Notes under the pieces: generated by a model
Databases searched by the model: none
Told to the model about the DNA's origin: nothing
The model's input: only the letters and a program-made list of their open reading frames with translations
Made by a program: the position numbers and the translations under genes
DNA from: Balaenoptera acutorostrata
Taxonomy: Eukaryota > Chordata > Mammalia > Artiodactyla > Balaenopteridae
Assembly (NCBI RefSeq): GCF_949987535.1
Contig: NC_080075.1
Span: 55,545,636 to 55,609,635 of the forward strand
DNA length: 64,000 nt
Direction: 5' to 3'
Shown here: positions 1 through 15,800 of the stretch, piece after piece
How the letters are laid out: each line of letters opens with the position of its first letter
How positions within the stretch are numbered: the first letter of the stretch is position 1

Positions 1-610
<610 letters not shown>

Positions 611-686
611 TCAATGAAACACACTCCAAACATCCCAGTCGTACCATTCATCCAAGTGAAAAAACAACAACAACAACAAACCAGGT

Positions 687-742
687 GGTCAACCTGCAAC
701 TATGGGTCAACCTGCAAACATGGTGGTCAACCTGCAACTATG
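687..742. repeat. three-unit minisatellite
   Basis: Three tandem units begin with GGTCAACCTGCAA: 687-704 (18 bp), 705-724 (20 bp) and 725-742 (18 bp), with the start of a fourth (GGTCTACC). Units 1 and 3 are identical; unit 2 differs by small changes. A CAA-rich stretch precedes them. Confidence 0.85.
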
Positions 743-2184
743 GGTCTACCGAACCTCCACTCTTCCTGCCCTTCCTGGATTGTGTCTGGGGAGGAAGAAA
801 AAGCACCTGTTCAGGGGCTCCCTACCTCCCACCCCCAAATAGACACATGTGCCTTGCTCCAGTGACCACTGGAAGGGGCTCTCATTGCCCCCCACCCAGA
901 GTTTTTGCAGACAAGGGAGCAGAGATGCAGAGAGGGTAGACAATTTGCTTGATGTCTACACAAGTGTCCGGGGACAGAGCAAGAACGAAAACAGGAACAT
1001 CCTGACTATTCCAGCTTATTCTAGTAGAGGGCGATATGAATGAAAAGTGAAAATTATGTGGTCCCAAGTTGGCAAAAGCATGGAGGCAGCCTTTGCATGT
1101 GTGTTAACCATGGATTGAGGAGGGACCCAGGCAGGTAGAGCCCTGTCTGTGCTTAAACCTTCTCCCCTCGGGTCCTGCCTGGTGACCTCAGATACCTCCT
1201 AGACATCAGGTTTGCCTTCATGGGTTCTCCTACTTGTTCTTCCTATCTCAAGGAAAGGAGGGAGGGCAGGAGGTGCCGAGAGGAACAGATACAAAATCAT
1301 AGTCCTAGAAATGTGCCTCTTCGTTACACTCTGATAAATAGGCAGCTTCCGTGTAAGGTGTCTGCCTTAGATGGGAAGTGGGCAGAGAAAAAGCAAATGT
1401 GGAGAACCATGAAGAATCACTTAACTCTCTGAGGACCCTCTGCTCTGTGCTGGAATCATTAAAATAAACAAAGCCATGCCCAAGAACCACCAGATTAACT
1501 GCTTTCCCACGTCATACCTAAACATTATTTCTCATCATCTTTGTTCTCTCACATTTTTTCTAACGGGCTCACTGTCTTGTTTACTTAGCCTATCATGAGC
1601 AAGAAGTGATGCTATATCCTCATCATTACAAGCTCTATTTTGGAATACATGACTCTGGGGGCACAGCCCTGTCACCTGTCCACGCTGGAGAGGAACAGTG
1701 TGGAGAGGAAAGCAGAAGCCGTGGCTCCTTGGTCTCCTGTCTCTACTCCTCTCTCCCGCTCCATATGGGTTTTGAACAGGTCAGATGAAATCATCCTAAA
1801 ATATTATTTCCATTTTGTCACCCCGCTACATAAGCATCTCCAGCTTACCTAGGACCAACCACATCCAGAGTAAATAAACTCCACCTAACTTCTAAGCCCC
1901 CAGAGTCTTGTCTCCATCTTCCAAGCAGTCTGATTTGCAGCTGATCGGCAGCATGGCAGGTCCCCCCTCCCCGGTAGACCCCTCTCCTCGCAGTTCCCAC
2001 CCCTGGCAAACCCATGCTTGCCACAGAGCCTTGAGGCCTTCTCTTCTCCGAGCCCTGATGATGACAGGGCCAGCTCAAGGTCTCGCCTTGTCCCTGGAGC
2101 TTTCTCCAGGTTCCCCTTCTCATCGAGTCCTAACAGGCAAACACAATGTCACAAGGAGTTATGTATGCTTCTCTCCACATCCTA

Positions 2185-2256
2185 GGCTGCCAAGCCCTGA
2201 GCTCAGGGACCACATTCTCCTTTGGCCTCCGCTACAACGGGTGCTCAGTAAATGCT
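2185..2256 (+). repeat. L2-like 3' end fragment
   Basis: A 'gagctcagggaccacattc' segment leading to 'gggtgctcagtaaatgc' resembles the L2 3' end consensus. Confidence 0.4.
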
Positions 2257-5200
2257 AGAGTAGCCGACCAATGGACTGATAGTCTTTGGGGGCCTAAGGT
2301 ACAATCAGAGCCCTGTCTAGCCCAGCACTGCTAAGGAACCTGGGCACTAATGGTCCACTTTTCTTCCTAGAGCATGGTCACCTGTCTCAGTGCACGATGG
2401 TGCACACACACAGCCTTCAGCGCAGCCCTCATGATGTTCAATCCATCCTTTCTCCACTCCGTAAGGTGTGTCTGGTGTTGAAGTGGGCAGAGAAGAGGCA
2501 AATTCTCTGCCTAGGTGAGACTTGGGGGTTAAAACCTTTGTCAAACAACGGGCAACACAACAGAGCTGAGAAGCTTAGGTCTCAGTTGATTTAGCCCAGC
2601 AGAGATTTCTCCAGCGAGATTCCAGCAGCTCACCTGCACCAGCCAGTTGGTCTCAGACCAGGAGGATCTGTCCCCTCACTTGGCCCTGAGCAGAGAGGTC
2701 TCTGAACTCATCAGCAACAGACATGTTCCTCGGCGGCCTGCCTCCAGGGCTGGCATTCATGGCACCTTAGCCAAGGTGGAGATTCAGGGAGAACAAGGAG
2801 ACGGCCACACAGTGCTGGCCCTTCCTTTCCTACACCCATGTAGCTTTTCTGATGGGTCCCATGCCTTTCAGCCTTAGCCTGGGAATCAGAATTGCACCGG
2901 TGGGCTGTGCTGACAACAGGCTGGCCATTTATCACCAATGTGCCAGATGAACGACTGTTCCTGAACTAGGTCTAGAGTTTCCTAGAGACCCTCAAAAATG
3001 AGGCTGTTCTGGGAAAGATCTGACTCTACTCTGAAGAGATTACACTTTCTTTCAAGATTAGAATCTTTTGAAATGCTCAAAGTAAATGTTTATTATAATC
3101 AGCCTCAAATAAAATATTTCTTAATCTAATTAATGTACCATCCATTCAGAGGCACACAATGGGCATGTTTTGGAAGTGGACAAACAAACCTCGATTTCAG
3201 AATTGCCAGCTCTCTTCCCAGTAGCAGCCTTCATTTATCTTGTCAACTAAAATAAATATTTAACGTCTCCTTCTTCATGCCTTTAAACAGACGACTATAA
3301 AAACTGGGAAATACACATACCCCAAACACAATTGAAGAACATTCGACTGGTCAGACTTCACAAAACCAGGAAACCCCAACTCAAAGCTAATGGTCGTTGC
3401 CCTCAATCTGCAGGCATGCCGACGCCAGCGGGGAGGCTAACGAACCCGGTTTGTTTATAGGGTTGGCCTCCACGGCACACAAGGGCCCTCCCTGCTCATT
3501 TCCCGCTGTCCCAGGGAAGCCTCCGGAGCTGGGCTGTGATAACACCATTTCATCTGCTCTCTTCACCAGGGGCAGGGGAACTATTTTTTTTTTCTTTCGT
3601 TCTTTCTAATTAAGGGGCCCTGACTCTCTGGAGAAAAAAAAAAAATCAGTTTGGGGTCACCCATAAATTTCAAAAGTCAACTCAGTAGTGCTGTTCTCTT
3701 TGTAGAGCGGAAGAAAATATAAAAGGACTTAATTCAGCAGACTTCAGAAATGAGAAGCACAGAGGTCCCTGTTTAATAATAAAGTAGGAAAAGAACCAGA
3801 TCAAGGATGAGGTGAGGAGAGAAATGTAGACATTGACAGGCAGCCCCAGGAGGCAGAGGCAGAAGGAAGAAAGAAAAAAAGAAACTAGAGAATGGAGAGG
3901 AAAAAAAGGTGGTTAAAATCTGAAGTTAGTGTCGCCCCAAGGAAATATGTGGGTCAGACAGCTGGGCCCTGGATTTCAGAGTCAGGTCTGCCTCACAATG
4001 TAAAATGACAGTTACTGCTCATCCATTGCTCTTTACCCTTAAAAATGTTGCGAGGCCCTTTTCAACGTGGACTACCTGTGGATGAGCGCTAGGAAGAAAT
4101 GCACTCTCAGGCTGGGCTGCAGTGTCGGTGCCGTGTGGCCTCCTAGGCAGAAGGAATGCAGCGCAGGCCTGAGGCAGCTCCACCACGCGCCCGCCCACGA
4201 GGGACGAGGCAGCAAGCTCCCTACTTCACACGCCAAGCCTGGAGTCAAACAAGGTCTGGCTGCAGTTTTTACCCCTGTTCCCTACGAGTACAGGATTCAC
4301 TCAGTAAACTAATCGTGGACGGTTAGAGAGCATTTAAACTATTTGAGAGGATAAAAGTTTTAAGTACTTCATAACCACCTATTTGTTTTCCAAGGAATGC
4401 ATTTGCTAATAAAACCATCCTTCTATTAAGGTCTGCTTTCTTTCCTTCCTGCCTTCTGGCAATGCCCTCTCCTAGGCAACACTTGACTCACCTCATTTTG
4501 GTTTCTGTATGTGCTTTTAGCTTTGAAACTGCATTTCCCCAATAATATCCAAACTATTCACTAACACAGATTTCAATGACATGTGTTTCAATATATTTCT
4601 ATCCAGATTTTCTTGGCTTTAAACAACAATACTTTTGCCTTGTGTTTTCCTCCAGTAGTACACGGTTAAGTGAATATCTATACAACCAGCTCCATAGTTA
4701 ATGGATAATGAATTTCCATCCTATCAGTGTTATGTGTTACAGTTGGGGTGAATTTATTCATAGTATACATAGGAGGGTAGCCCTGGCTCAATCCTGGACT
4801 GACCCTGAGTGCCACCAAATGCTACAGCTGCCTTTCATTACCTTGAAACCCACAAGCAGGAAGGGGAAATTTGCCTTGAATTGTAGCAGGAGAGAAGCAG
4901 ATCATGCAGAGGAATAATTTTTGAATTGTGAGGTCTATTACACTTTGAAATAAATTCCAAAGAGGATTTGTAGAGCTGCCTCTTCCAAGGAGTATTTCAA
5001 GCAGATTAGACAGGATGATATACAAGCACTTCTCATAAATCTGTTCAAACTTTCTTAGGGCTGATTTCAGAACATCGTCGTTTGGAGGAGACACAGATGC
5101 ACAAGGAGAGCATTTAAAGTTTCTTCTAACTCAGGGATTTAAAGAAACACACTATACCGTCTTACATAAGATAGGTAAAGAAAGACTACTGTGTATGTCT

Positions 5201-5942
5201 GCAAAAATATTTAGAATACACTAAATATGAAACTAAAAATGACATGTAATATATCAGTCTGAAAGATCACTTTGAATTAAAGATGCCACTTATCCTCTAA
5301 AAAAAAGTAAAATAATTTGTTAAATGTATCTCAGTACACAATGAATGTATATAATCTTTTACTATTAATTTGCCCGAAGTCAGTCTATTTTCTTCTCCGA
5401 CTTTAATACTGTTGCTTTTCAGGTGTTTTGATGTGTGTGTTTTACAACTCATGGCTCTCTATAATGTATTGACAGCCTCTTTACAATCCTCAACTATCTC
5501 CTCACTTTTATCATCATCACTACTACCAACTTCTTCGTATAAAAAGAATTCACCGCAGATTTGATCCACAGAATTTGAAATGCAGGCATCTTAACTTATC
5601 AAACTGTAACTCCTGATATTATTACATCCTACGCTGCCTTAACCCAATGACAAAACAGGGTTGCCCTCAAATTCTTTATCTGTAAAAATTACAGGACCCT
5701 CCTTGTTAATTTGAAAATTTTACTATTATGATAACTTTTCCCCCAGTGATACTTCTCTCATCCACATAATTTGCTTTTATAATTTATTTCTAACATACAG
5801 GAAGACTCATAAAACACACAAAATCACAGTGGGATTATATGCATTATAGATTTGCCCCACTCTCCTTGATGGCTTGGCTTCTTTCACAGTTATTCTCTTT
5901 CTCCACTAGATGGCGCCTCCACGTGAATTTAAGAACCACCCC

Positions 5943-6389
5943 ATTTTATTTTATTTTTTTTTAATTTTAATTTTAATTTATTTTTTGGCTGCATTGGGTC
6001 TTCGTTGCCGCGTGCGGGCTTTCTCTAGTTGCGATGAGCGGGGGCTACTCTTTGTTGTGGTGCGTGGGCTTCTCATTGCGGTGGCTTCTCTTGTTGTGAA
6101 GCATGGGCTCTAGGCACATGGGCTTCAGTAGTTGCAGCACGCGGGCTCAGTAGTTGCAGAACACGGGCCCTAGAGCGCACGGGCTTCAGTAGTTGCGGTG
6201 CATGGGCTCAGTAGTTGCAGCGCACGGACTCAGTAGTTGTGGCTCGCAGGCTCTAGAGCGCAGGCTCGGTAGTTGTGGCGCACGGGCTTGGTTGCTCTGC
6301 GGCATGTGGGATCTTCCCGGACCGGGGATCGAACCTGTGTCCCCTGCATTGGTAGGCCGATTCTTAACCACTGCACCACAGGGAAGTCC
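5943..6389 (-). mobile_element. CHR-2-like SINE, expanded (copy 1)
   Basis: A T-rich head (the reversed A tail), 'ggctgcattgggtcttcgtt' and the reversed tRNA-like head ending in 'accacagggaagtc' identify a reverse-oriented CHR SINE. An exact 12-bp duplication AAGAACCACCCC flanks it (5931-5942 and 6390-6401). At about 447 bp it is longer than the roughly 300-370 bp of its relatives here, because the internal CAGTAGTTGC-type module is repeated more times. Confidence 0.95.
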
Positions 6390-6499
6390 AAGAACCACCC
6401 CCGTTTTAAAGTTAAACTACTTGAGAACAATTTTTGTCTTCGTTTTGGGGGAATGGTTCATTAAGTTGCTCATGTCTCAAACTCCAAACTCTTGGAGAT

Positions 6500-6595
6500 C
6501 AGGAATCATCTCTTTTCTTCTTTGATATAATTAGTCTCTGGCACTGGGTTAGATATATAGCAGATGCTCAATAAATAACAGTTCATTAACTGGCT
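6500..6595 (+). repeat. L2-like 3' end fragment
   Basis: It has the pattern of a 'ctggcactgggttagatata' segment followed by 'gatgctcaataaataacag', as at L2 3' ends. Confidence 0.45.
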
Positions 6596-7324
6596 GCTCA
6601 TTTTAGGAGACAGAGTATAACACCTCTTTCTGAATTGTAAATGGAGATGAGATCATCCATTACACTGATAATCAGGATATTCTTCTTTAAACCTGCTACT
6701 CAACTTTACTCCCCCTATCTAGAGCAATTGACTGTATATACACATAAGTGTGACTGACATATAAATTGTTATAGAATTCACTTCTAACAATATTTGCTGT
6801 TTCAGATCATTAATACAGGACTTGACATGGTCCTCTGACCCTCTGTTAAGAGGAGCAGGATGAATGCATTTTGAATCATCTGCATTCCTTTATTCAACTT
6901 CAGATGTTTCAGAATAAGTTGTTTCAGGTTCAGTTGATTTTGGAAACCTGAGACTTAAACACAAGATTAGGGTACTCTTTTCTATTTTATTTGTCGCTCC
7001 CCCCTCCTTTCCTCTCTGTTCTCCCCTTTTTCTCCATGATCCTTCTCTTTTTTTTGTTTGTTTATGTCTATGGTCTCAATACATCTAAGAAAAAGTACCA
7101 AACAGCCTCAAAAGTGATTTTGTGGGTTCTACTTGCCTTACATTTTCATCAGATTCTTCCTAACTTTCCCATTGGGAAAATAATCCCCTTTATGGGAAAT
7201 CGCAGCCCCTCATGTGTGCCAGATGTCATTAAATCTAGTGAATTCCCTGATTAAAATGGAATGCCCCCTACCCCACCCCGCTATGATATGTAAGTGTGGG
7301 TTTTTGAAGCATTGATCTTGGAAG

Positions 7325-7326
<2 letters not shown>

Positions 7327-7403
<77 letters not shown>
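7327..7403. repeat. composite (GT)n(GA)n microsatellite
   Basis: Nineteen GT units (7327-7364) run directly into about nineteen GA units (7365-7403) with one C interruption near 7396. In the EPAS1 transcript it reads as CU repeats followed by CA repeats. Confidence 0.98.
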
Positions 7404-8350
7404 TATGAATATGTGTATATCCTTCCCCATCCCAATACAAAAAGTGTAAACAAGACAAGCTACCAAAACCAAAATATCCTAGTCTTCATCAAGGCAATGG
7501 AGAAATAACACATAGGTATCAAGGACTGAAAACAGTCACTTTATAAACTGTCTGAGCCATGTCTGTGCCCTTGTTAACTAATCTGCTAAAATCCGTTAAA
7601 CACAACTTCTGTGTGGCACAGCATTCTGTGTCTTTAGATGCCTCTGCATCCATCTTTCCAGCACCTCTGAATTCAGAGTTTGGGCCGTGTAATTAGGTTT
7701 CTTGAAAGGCAAGATTCTGCTGAAAGTGCAATGTGTCTAGCAAACCTTATAAGCAATATCACCCTCCACACTCTGAGTCACAAAGCCCTAAATCACAGGC
7801 TGCGTCAAGCCAGGATCGACTCTGCCTACCAGCCCTGAACCAAACTAAGAAGTCAGTGCAGGGCCCCTCCGCTTTCTGGGAAGAGGGTCTTCTCCACTCT
7901 TAGGCACCCAATTGCTCATGTTATTGTCCCCTCTTCCTTTTACCCAAAGGTTAGATGCTTTCAAGAAATGACCTGAAATTCATTCAAAACAAGATAATGA
8001 ATGAGGGATAACTTCATATTACCCTTTCCAGAGGACTTTTTTCCCTTCACATTAACAAGGATCAAAGTCTTAAGTTTAAAAAAAAAAAATCCTTCTTTTC
8101 TGTTATCTAGGGATGCGGAGTGATTTTCTAGGACAGTAGGGTTTTCCCAGCGCTTCTGGGGTCACATTAGCGCTGTGCTTCACACGCAGCTTTCACTGCC
8201 TGCACTGCTCCAGCCGCTCCAAGGTTAAGGCATGCGGAGCACCGCACCGCCCCACCCCACCTCGAAGCTGGAGACACGCGGGCTACGCGGCAGAATTTCT
8301 CTTGTCTCGGAAGATTACGGAGAGGGGTGCACATTACAAAACTGTATCTT

Positions 8351-8652
8351 TGGGCTTCCCTGGTGGCGCAGTGGTTGAGAATCTGCCTGCCAAAGCAGGG
8401 GACACGGGTTCGAGCCCTGGTCTGGGAAGATCCCACATGCCGCGGAGCAACTAGGCCCATGAGCCACAACTACTGAGCCTGCGCGTCTGGAGCCTGTGCC
8501 CCGCAACAAGAGAGGCCGTGACAGTGAAAGGCCCACGCACCGTGATGAAGAGTGGCCCCGGCTTGCCGCAACTAGAGAAAGCCCTCGCACAGAAACAAAG
8601 ACCCAACACAGCCAAAAAAATTAATTAATTAATAATTTAAAAAGAAACAAAA
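8351..8652 (+). mobile_element. CHR-2-like SINE (copy 2)
   Basis: It starts with 'tgggcttccctggtggcgca', has the B-box-like GGTTCGAGCC and ends in an AATT-rich tail. An exact 15-bp duplication ACAAAACTGTATCTT flanks it (8336-8350 and 8653-8667). It belongs to the sequence type with 'gcgtctggagcctgtg'. Confidence 0.96.
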
Positions 8653-9369
8653 ACAAAACTGTATCTTCTGCCCAGGATGGTTCTTGGAATACAAAGACTA
8701 CCTCTGAGAAATAACCTTACACACAGCATGGATTTCTCAGGTGCCTGCCTTTGGAATAATCTCTCTCTCTAATTATCCTTGTATCACAAAAATGACAATC
8801 TGAACAGCCATGATAAACGCTGACTGTGTCAAAGTTTCAGGACACAAGTCTTCACACGTGACATTTTCTCCCTATGAGGTTAGAGCGCTTCCTTCTACAT
8901 CTGGAACTACGCACTACCTCCGAGAGCCTTGAATCCAGCACTCTGGGGACAGGAGTGACTCAAGGACACTTTTACGAAAGTTCTTAAACGTGGAGTGGCA
9001 CCAGCCAACACCAGGTCAGTCTAGAATCAGGGGAGAGAAACTCAGCTGAGCCTGGAAAGCAGGGCCGCACCATGAAGAAATCCAGACGCCCATGGGACAT
9101 CCAGCAGAAGAGAGAAAGGTGGGCAGGCCTGGGGGGCGCTGAGCAGGAGCTCTCTCCTGGGGTCTTTGGCTTCCTGCTGGCTGGGAAGGTGAGGCAGTTT
9201 CCTGCTGGTGGTCTCTCCTTCTTCCAGGCCCCCAGCCTCTACATGCCTCCAGAAGTGGTCTTGGCCCCTTGAGTTTAGTGGGGAGACTAGCTTTGGGGGA
9301 GGGCAAAAACAGGGAGCAAGACATCAGCTGGAACAAAAAGCCTCCCATCAGTTACGGGGTTTGTGGTTT

Positions 9370-9480
9370 TCAAAGCGCTTCCATAGCCATCATCTCATCG
9401 TACACTGATCCTGTGAAACAGGTGCGGACAGTATTCTCATCTGCATTATAGAGAAGGGGAAGCTGAGATCTCAGGGTTTC
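9370..9480 (-). repeat. MIR fragment
   Basis: The reversed MIR order is recognisable: 'catctcatcgtacactgatc', then a GTGCGGACAGTATT-type segment, then 'gaaggggaagctgagatc'. Confidence 0.55.
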
Positions 9481-10435
9481 TGGAGAAACCCTAGAAGGTG
9501 AGAGGGGAGAGGTTGGAGCAGCAAAGAGCTGCCACAAAAACTATGACTCTGGACAAATGTGGTGACTCTGGACACTGCTGAAATTGGGGTCAGGTGGCGA
9601 GATCCCTGAAGGCCACCTCTGGTCATGCACTAGTCAGCAGGCTGCAGTGGCAGCTCCTGGAGCCAGGCCTGCCCGGCCCAGCCACTGCTCCTGGCCTGTC
9701 CTTCCCTCTCTGATGGCAGCCACTGCCCACGGCATCTATCCTTCCCTGTCTTCCTCCTTCCACCTCCCGATCCGCCCATGTTCCCAATGCCCAGGCACAG
9801 AGGGGAGGGCAGAGGACAGGCAGGGGGCAGTCAGAGCCATCCCTCCCGCCCCTTCCACAGCAACCCAAGCCTCTTCCCCCCCTGTTTCGAGCCTCTCCTC
9901 AAGCTGAAACTAGAGTGACATGGATTACATGTGCAGCCTTAGGTGCTCTTTCAACTACTCTAATAAGCAATTTAGGGTGAGGACCACAGCTAACACCGAA
10001 CACTTCCTATTGGATTGGAACTTAGGCTGTCTCACTGAATCAAGGCTCTTAACCACTACGTTCTCTCCTGAGAGAATCTCCAGTTAGGCCTGGCTTTGGG
10101 GGTTAGGGTCTGGCTGAGTTCCCTTCCTTGAAAAGCCTTCCAAAGTAGACTGGACAGTGGCTGGAATGGAGGTGACACAGGAGGAGCAAAGACCGAGGAA
10201 AGAGCTCATTCACTGAAAAGAACACACACGAGCCACGCGGCCGTAGGGCAGCTTCCAGGCCAGAAACCAAAGCTCCCAGCTGGCCTCTGAATTGGGGGTG
10301 CTAATGGAGATCTCTAGACCCTCATCTCCTGGGGAGGGAGAGCGGCCTGGAGATTTCCTAGGAGCCTGACACATATGTGGAGGAATATGTACACACCACC
10401 GCGATCCACCACGACAGCAGCGGCACCCCAGATCA

Positions 10436-11408
<973 letters not shown>

Positions 11409-12299
11409 TTACTCCAAGGGGATAAGCCTCTCGGGTTGGAAATGTCCCTTAGACACCCCTGTCTTTTCTTCAGTCCTGCCCCTCCAGTGCCCTAGTTTCA
11501 ACCTGTAATGGCTGCATTCAGGATCCTGCACCATTTGCTTTCTCCCTAAAGTGACACGGGTCAAGGCTCAAGAGAGACTGCTGGTCCAAATCCCCTGTGG
11601 TGAGCAAGTTCACCTTGCGGATTAACTCAACACAGATCATATCCTTTCTCAGCCAGAATTAAATAAATGACCAAGACAAACAAGATTGCTTCCTTCCTTA
11701 TAGTCTCCAAATAGCCTGGCCATTCAGAACCTCTCCCACTTTTTGTTTAAAAAAAATAAAAAGTGATGAATGCAGTAAGTGCCAGCTGACCCCCCTGTCC
11801 ATGTCTAAATTCTGCCATCCTGGACCTTCCAAGGTACACTCCTGCCCCCTGCCCAGCATCTCAGAACAACCCAGAGCCTTGTTTCAAATAATCACACCCC
11901 TCCCTCTGGCATGGCCACCAGCTTCTGCACCTGAACCCCCAGGGGGCTGTGACTTATTTGGGTGACACAGCCCCAAATCACTGTGTGTTGAATGAATTGT
12001 GGCACCTTTGAATTTATCTGAAACATCCCTAGGAGAGCCCACTAAGTAATAGACCAGATGGTGATTTTTTTTTTTTTTAAAGAGAGAATATTCCTCCATC
12101 ATGATTATAAAACCATCTCTCCCATACGCAATTATGTTTCTTCCTACAATTCTAATTCCCACAAGTGGGGTTTGCACATCATGAGACATTCCTGTATCTT
12201 GGGGCCTGGACACAGCACCAGCACCAGCTCAGGTGCTCAGAAGTGGGCTGGAGGGACTCATCTGTGGCTGTGACATGGGTTAGGGCCGTGGCCTCCAGA

Positions 12300-12545
12300 C
12301 CTGTTAACTTCTGAGTTTTCCCCATTCTGCCATTTGGTTAATCTTTCTAAACACAGCTCCAACCAGATTACTCCACCTCTGCCCCAAAACTTCCACCAGC
12401 TCCCCTCTGTCCACAAGGAAGAGGATCGAGGCCCAATTCCTGGCCTTCAAAGCCTTCCACAACCAGCCTTATCTTTCTCTGGGTGCTCGCACTAACCCTG
12501 TGCTTACAGATCATTCAGGTCAGCACCTTCAAAGGCTTTGCTGAT
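12300..12545 (+). repeat. L2-like fragment
   Basis: 'aacacagctccaaccagatt', 'cttccaccagctcccctctg' and 'cttcaaagccttccacaacc' follow the order of the L2 3' region consensus I remember. Confidence 0.5.
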
Positions 12546-13584
12546 TCACTGATTTGGATCCCAAGTCCTCAACACAGAGACCAAGAGATCTAAAGTTCTA
12601 CTCAGATCAACAGAGTAGAGTCCTGCTGAATCATGGCACTTGGGAGCTGGAAGGTCCTAGACTTTGCCTGGTCCAGTACTGTCACTTTGAAAAGAAAGAC
12701 TCCCAGGAACAGAGCAATGAAGTGACTCGGTTCAGGTCACATGATCAGATTGAGACTAGGGTCAGAGGTTGAACTAAGACTGAGAACCCAAGGGTCCAAG
12801 GGTTTCCAGAGTAGAGAAGAAATAAAGAGACTTTTTGGTTTTCTCAGGCTTCCAGCACCTGTTTTAGAAAGGGATTCAGAAGCTCTGGCAGCCCCTTCCT
12901 CACAGAACCAAACAAGAGTTTCTCAGCGGCACAGAGAAGACAGTGAACAGCCCAGAGTGCTCCCCAGCCTGTGTACGCCCGGAGCCAGGTGGCCTTCGGG
13001 AGGGAGAGCAGAGGCGCTGGGCGGGGAGGCCGTGGTGGGGTGGGTGGAGGTGGTGGTAATCCTGCGCTTTGCAGGCTCGGTCTGTAACAAGGGTAGAAGT
13101 GGGCCAATGAAGTGTCTGCTTTTGCAGCATGTGCGGTAATAAGAGCAAAACCTTGCAGGCTTGATACCACTGCCTCTGTCATTCAGGTTGGACAAGCACA
13201 CACTCCATGGCAGTGACAGGTGAGAGATAGAAAAGGGGATGTCTAGACTCGGGCACAATCTGCCCAGGGCAGAGATCGACTCTCAGGTTCAGGAGGGACC
13301 TTGAAAGTCATTAAGGCCCCTTCTTCTCAAAGCTTCAGTCCACTTGACAATATGCCCATCTGTGCTTTTGCTTGACTGTCCCCAGTTACAAGAGATGAAG
13401 CAGCAAGCTCTGATTGTCACTGCAAAGTGCTTTCTGCTTGTATAGGCCCTTCAATCCACTGGCATCTGCTGGAGGCCCCATAGGGAGGGTGCAGTGCACG
13501 AGACCTTATAAATCTCTTCTCCATCAAAAACTACTTGTCCCATTTCTTATCACCAGGAGGCCAGATTCCTTCCTTGGCTCCCAG

Positions 13585-14105
13585 GGTAGCTAGTCTCTAA
13601 AGGTGGTCCCAATGAGCCACATCTCCTAGTATTCAGGGCCTCCTGTAGTTCCCTCCCACAGTGAATGGGGCTGGCCTGTAACTCACTCTAACAGCAGGAT
13701 GGGGCAAAGTGGTGCTGTACCAGTTTCAGGACTAAGCCTTCAGAGAGCCTGGCAGCTTCTACTTTTGCACTTTGGGGGAGCCCTGAGCTGCCGTGTAAGA
13801 AGTCTGGCTACCCTGGAGACCCCATGTGGAGAGGGAGAGGCTCCGATACCTCACGGAGTGAGAGGGCGGTCCAGCCGTGCCGGCATCCCAGCCGAGCCCC
13901 AGCCTCCAGCTACTGGCCACAGGGTCCCAGAGGTGTGGGTGAGCCCTCTGGTCATCCCACCAAGTCCAGCCTCCTGACATCACACGGAGCAAAAGAACCA
14001 CCCACAGAACCCGCAGACTCATGAGAGCTAATAAAAGTACTGTTTAAGCCACTATGTTTGGGGCAGTCTGTTACACAACTGTCTTAGGGACAACCACAAC
14101 AGTTC
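13585..14105 (+). mobile_element. MLT1-like LTR remnant (ERVL-MaLR)
   Basis: The segment 'tattcagggcctcctgtagt', the CTCCCACAGTGAATGGGGCTG stretch (from 13655), 'catgagagctaataaaagta' and 'gtttaagccactatgtttgg' follow the order of an MLT1-type long terminal repeat. It is an old solitary LTR with no internal coding part seen. The exact subfamily and ends are uncertain. Confidence 0.55.
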
Positions 14106-14379
14106 CCATGAACATTTTGGCACAGATGAGCTGATTGGTTTGGGTGGTGTCATTTGGCAGAGATGCTGGATGCTCAGGTGATGAAACCTTCTGGAGACAG
14201 TGTCCTAACCTGAAGGAGTGCCCTAGGAGTGTGACATCAGGCCCCAGGAAAAGCCAGCAAGAGATCCTTCTGAGTACTAGGTCCTTCCAGGGCCCTCGAT
14301 CTCATCTCCTAGGCTCTGCTGGGTTTTTTATGGATGTCAGTTTTTTCTGGATCATGATGGCCATGTTCCAACCATCCTA

Positions 14380-15143
<764 letters not shown>

Positions 15144-15434
15144 TCAATGTGCTAAAGCAGATGTGACTGGCATGGACGGATGTCTGCCAGGGATGGCTCA
15201 AAGGCATTACGTGGATTTTTCTGGAAACGCACACTGCCAACCATCTAAGTGTCCACCACAGGCTCAAGCGGCAGGCATTTGATGAACACCACTGCACAGA
15301 GGACACCCTGACAGGAGCTTTGCGGGCAGTACGGTTGTTGTGGCCGCATACTTGTGGTACCAGTGGCAGTGGCAGCAGCAGTGGTCACAGATGCAAAGGC
15401 AGTCACAGGAGTAGTCAGAACAATAATTTTCCCT

Positions 15435-15615
15435 AATGAATGTTGAACAGTGACAGCATATCAGGTACTGCACTGAGCATGCTATATAATCTTCAAGACA
15501 CCTGTGGGGTAAGTACTATTTTTTTGTCTCATCTTACAGATGAGGCCTGGAGAGGTTAAGTCATTTGCCCAAGGTTATAAAGGTTGTAGCTCGTGGACTC
15601 AGGCAGCTGAATCCA
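15435..15615 (-). repeat. MIR
   Basis: Reversed MIR order: 'atcaggtactgcactgagca', 'cttacagatgaggcctggag', then 'aggttaagtcatttgcccaa'. Confidence 0.7.
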
Positions 15616-15649
15616 GAAGCCACACTTGCAACCATTCATAGGCTTTGGA

Positions 15650-15800
15650 CTGTTCCTCCTATTAGGCTATTATGACTCTGAGTAAGTAACAACCTCTTTG
15701 AATATTAGTTTCCTCATCAGCTAAATGGAGATAATAATTCCCATCTCTTTGAGTTGTAAGGATTAAATACGTATGTAAAATGCCTAAAACGTACCAACTA
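15650..15800 (+). repeat. MIR
   Basis: Sense MIR core: 'tagtttcctcatcagctaaa', a GGAGATAATAATTCCC stretch and 'gtaaggattaaatacgtatg'. Confidence 0.65.

Noticed and set aside
7210..7458. Ser-Leu and His-Thr repeat frames
   Set aside because: They are a translation of the GT/GA microsatellite.
8351..8450. tRNA-like A/B boxes (GGTTCGAGCC) at SINE heads
   Set aside because: They are the pol III promoter of a tRNA-derived SINE; no cloverleaf of a working tRNA follows.
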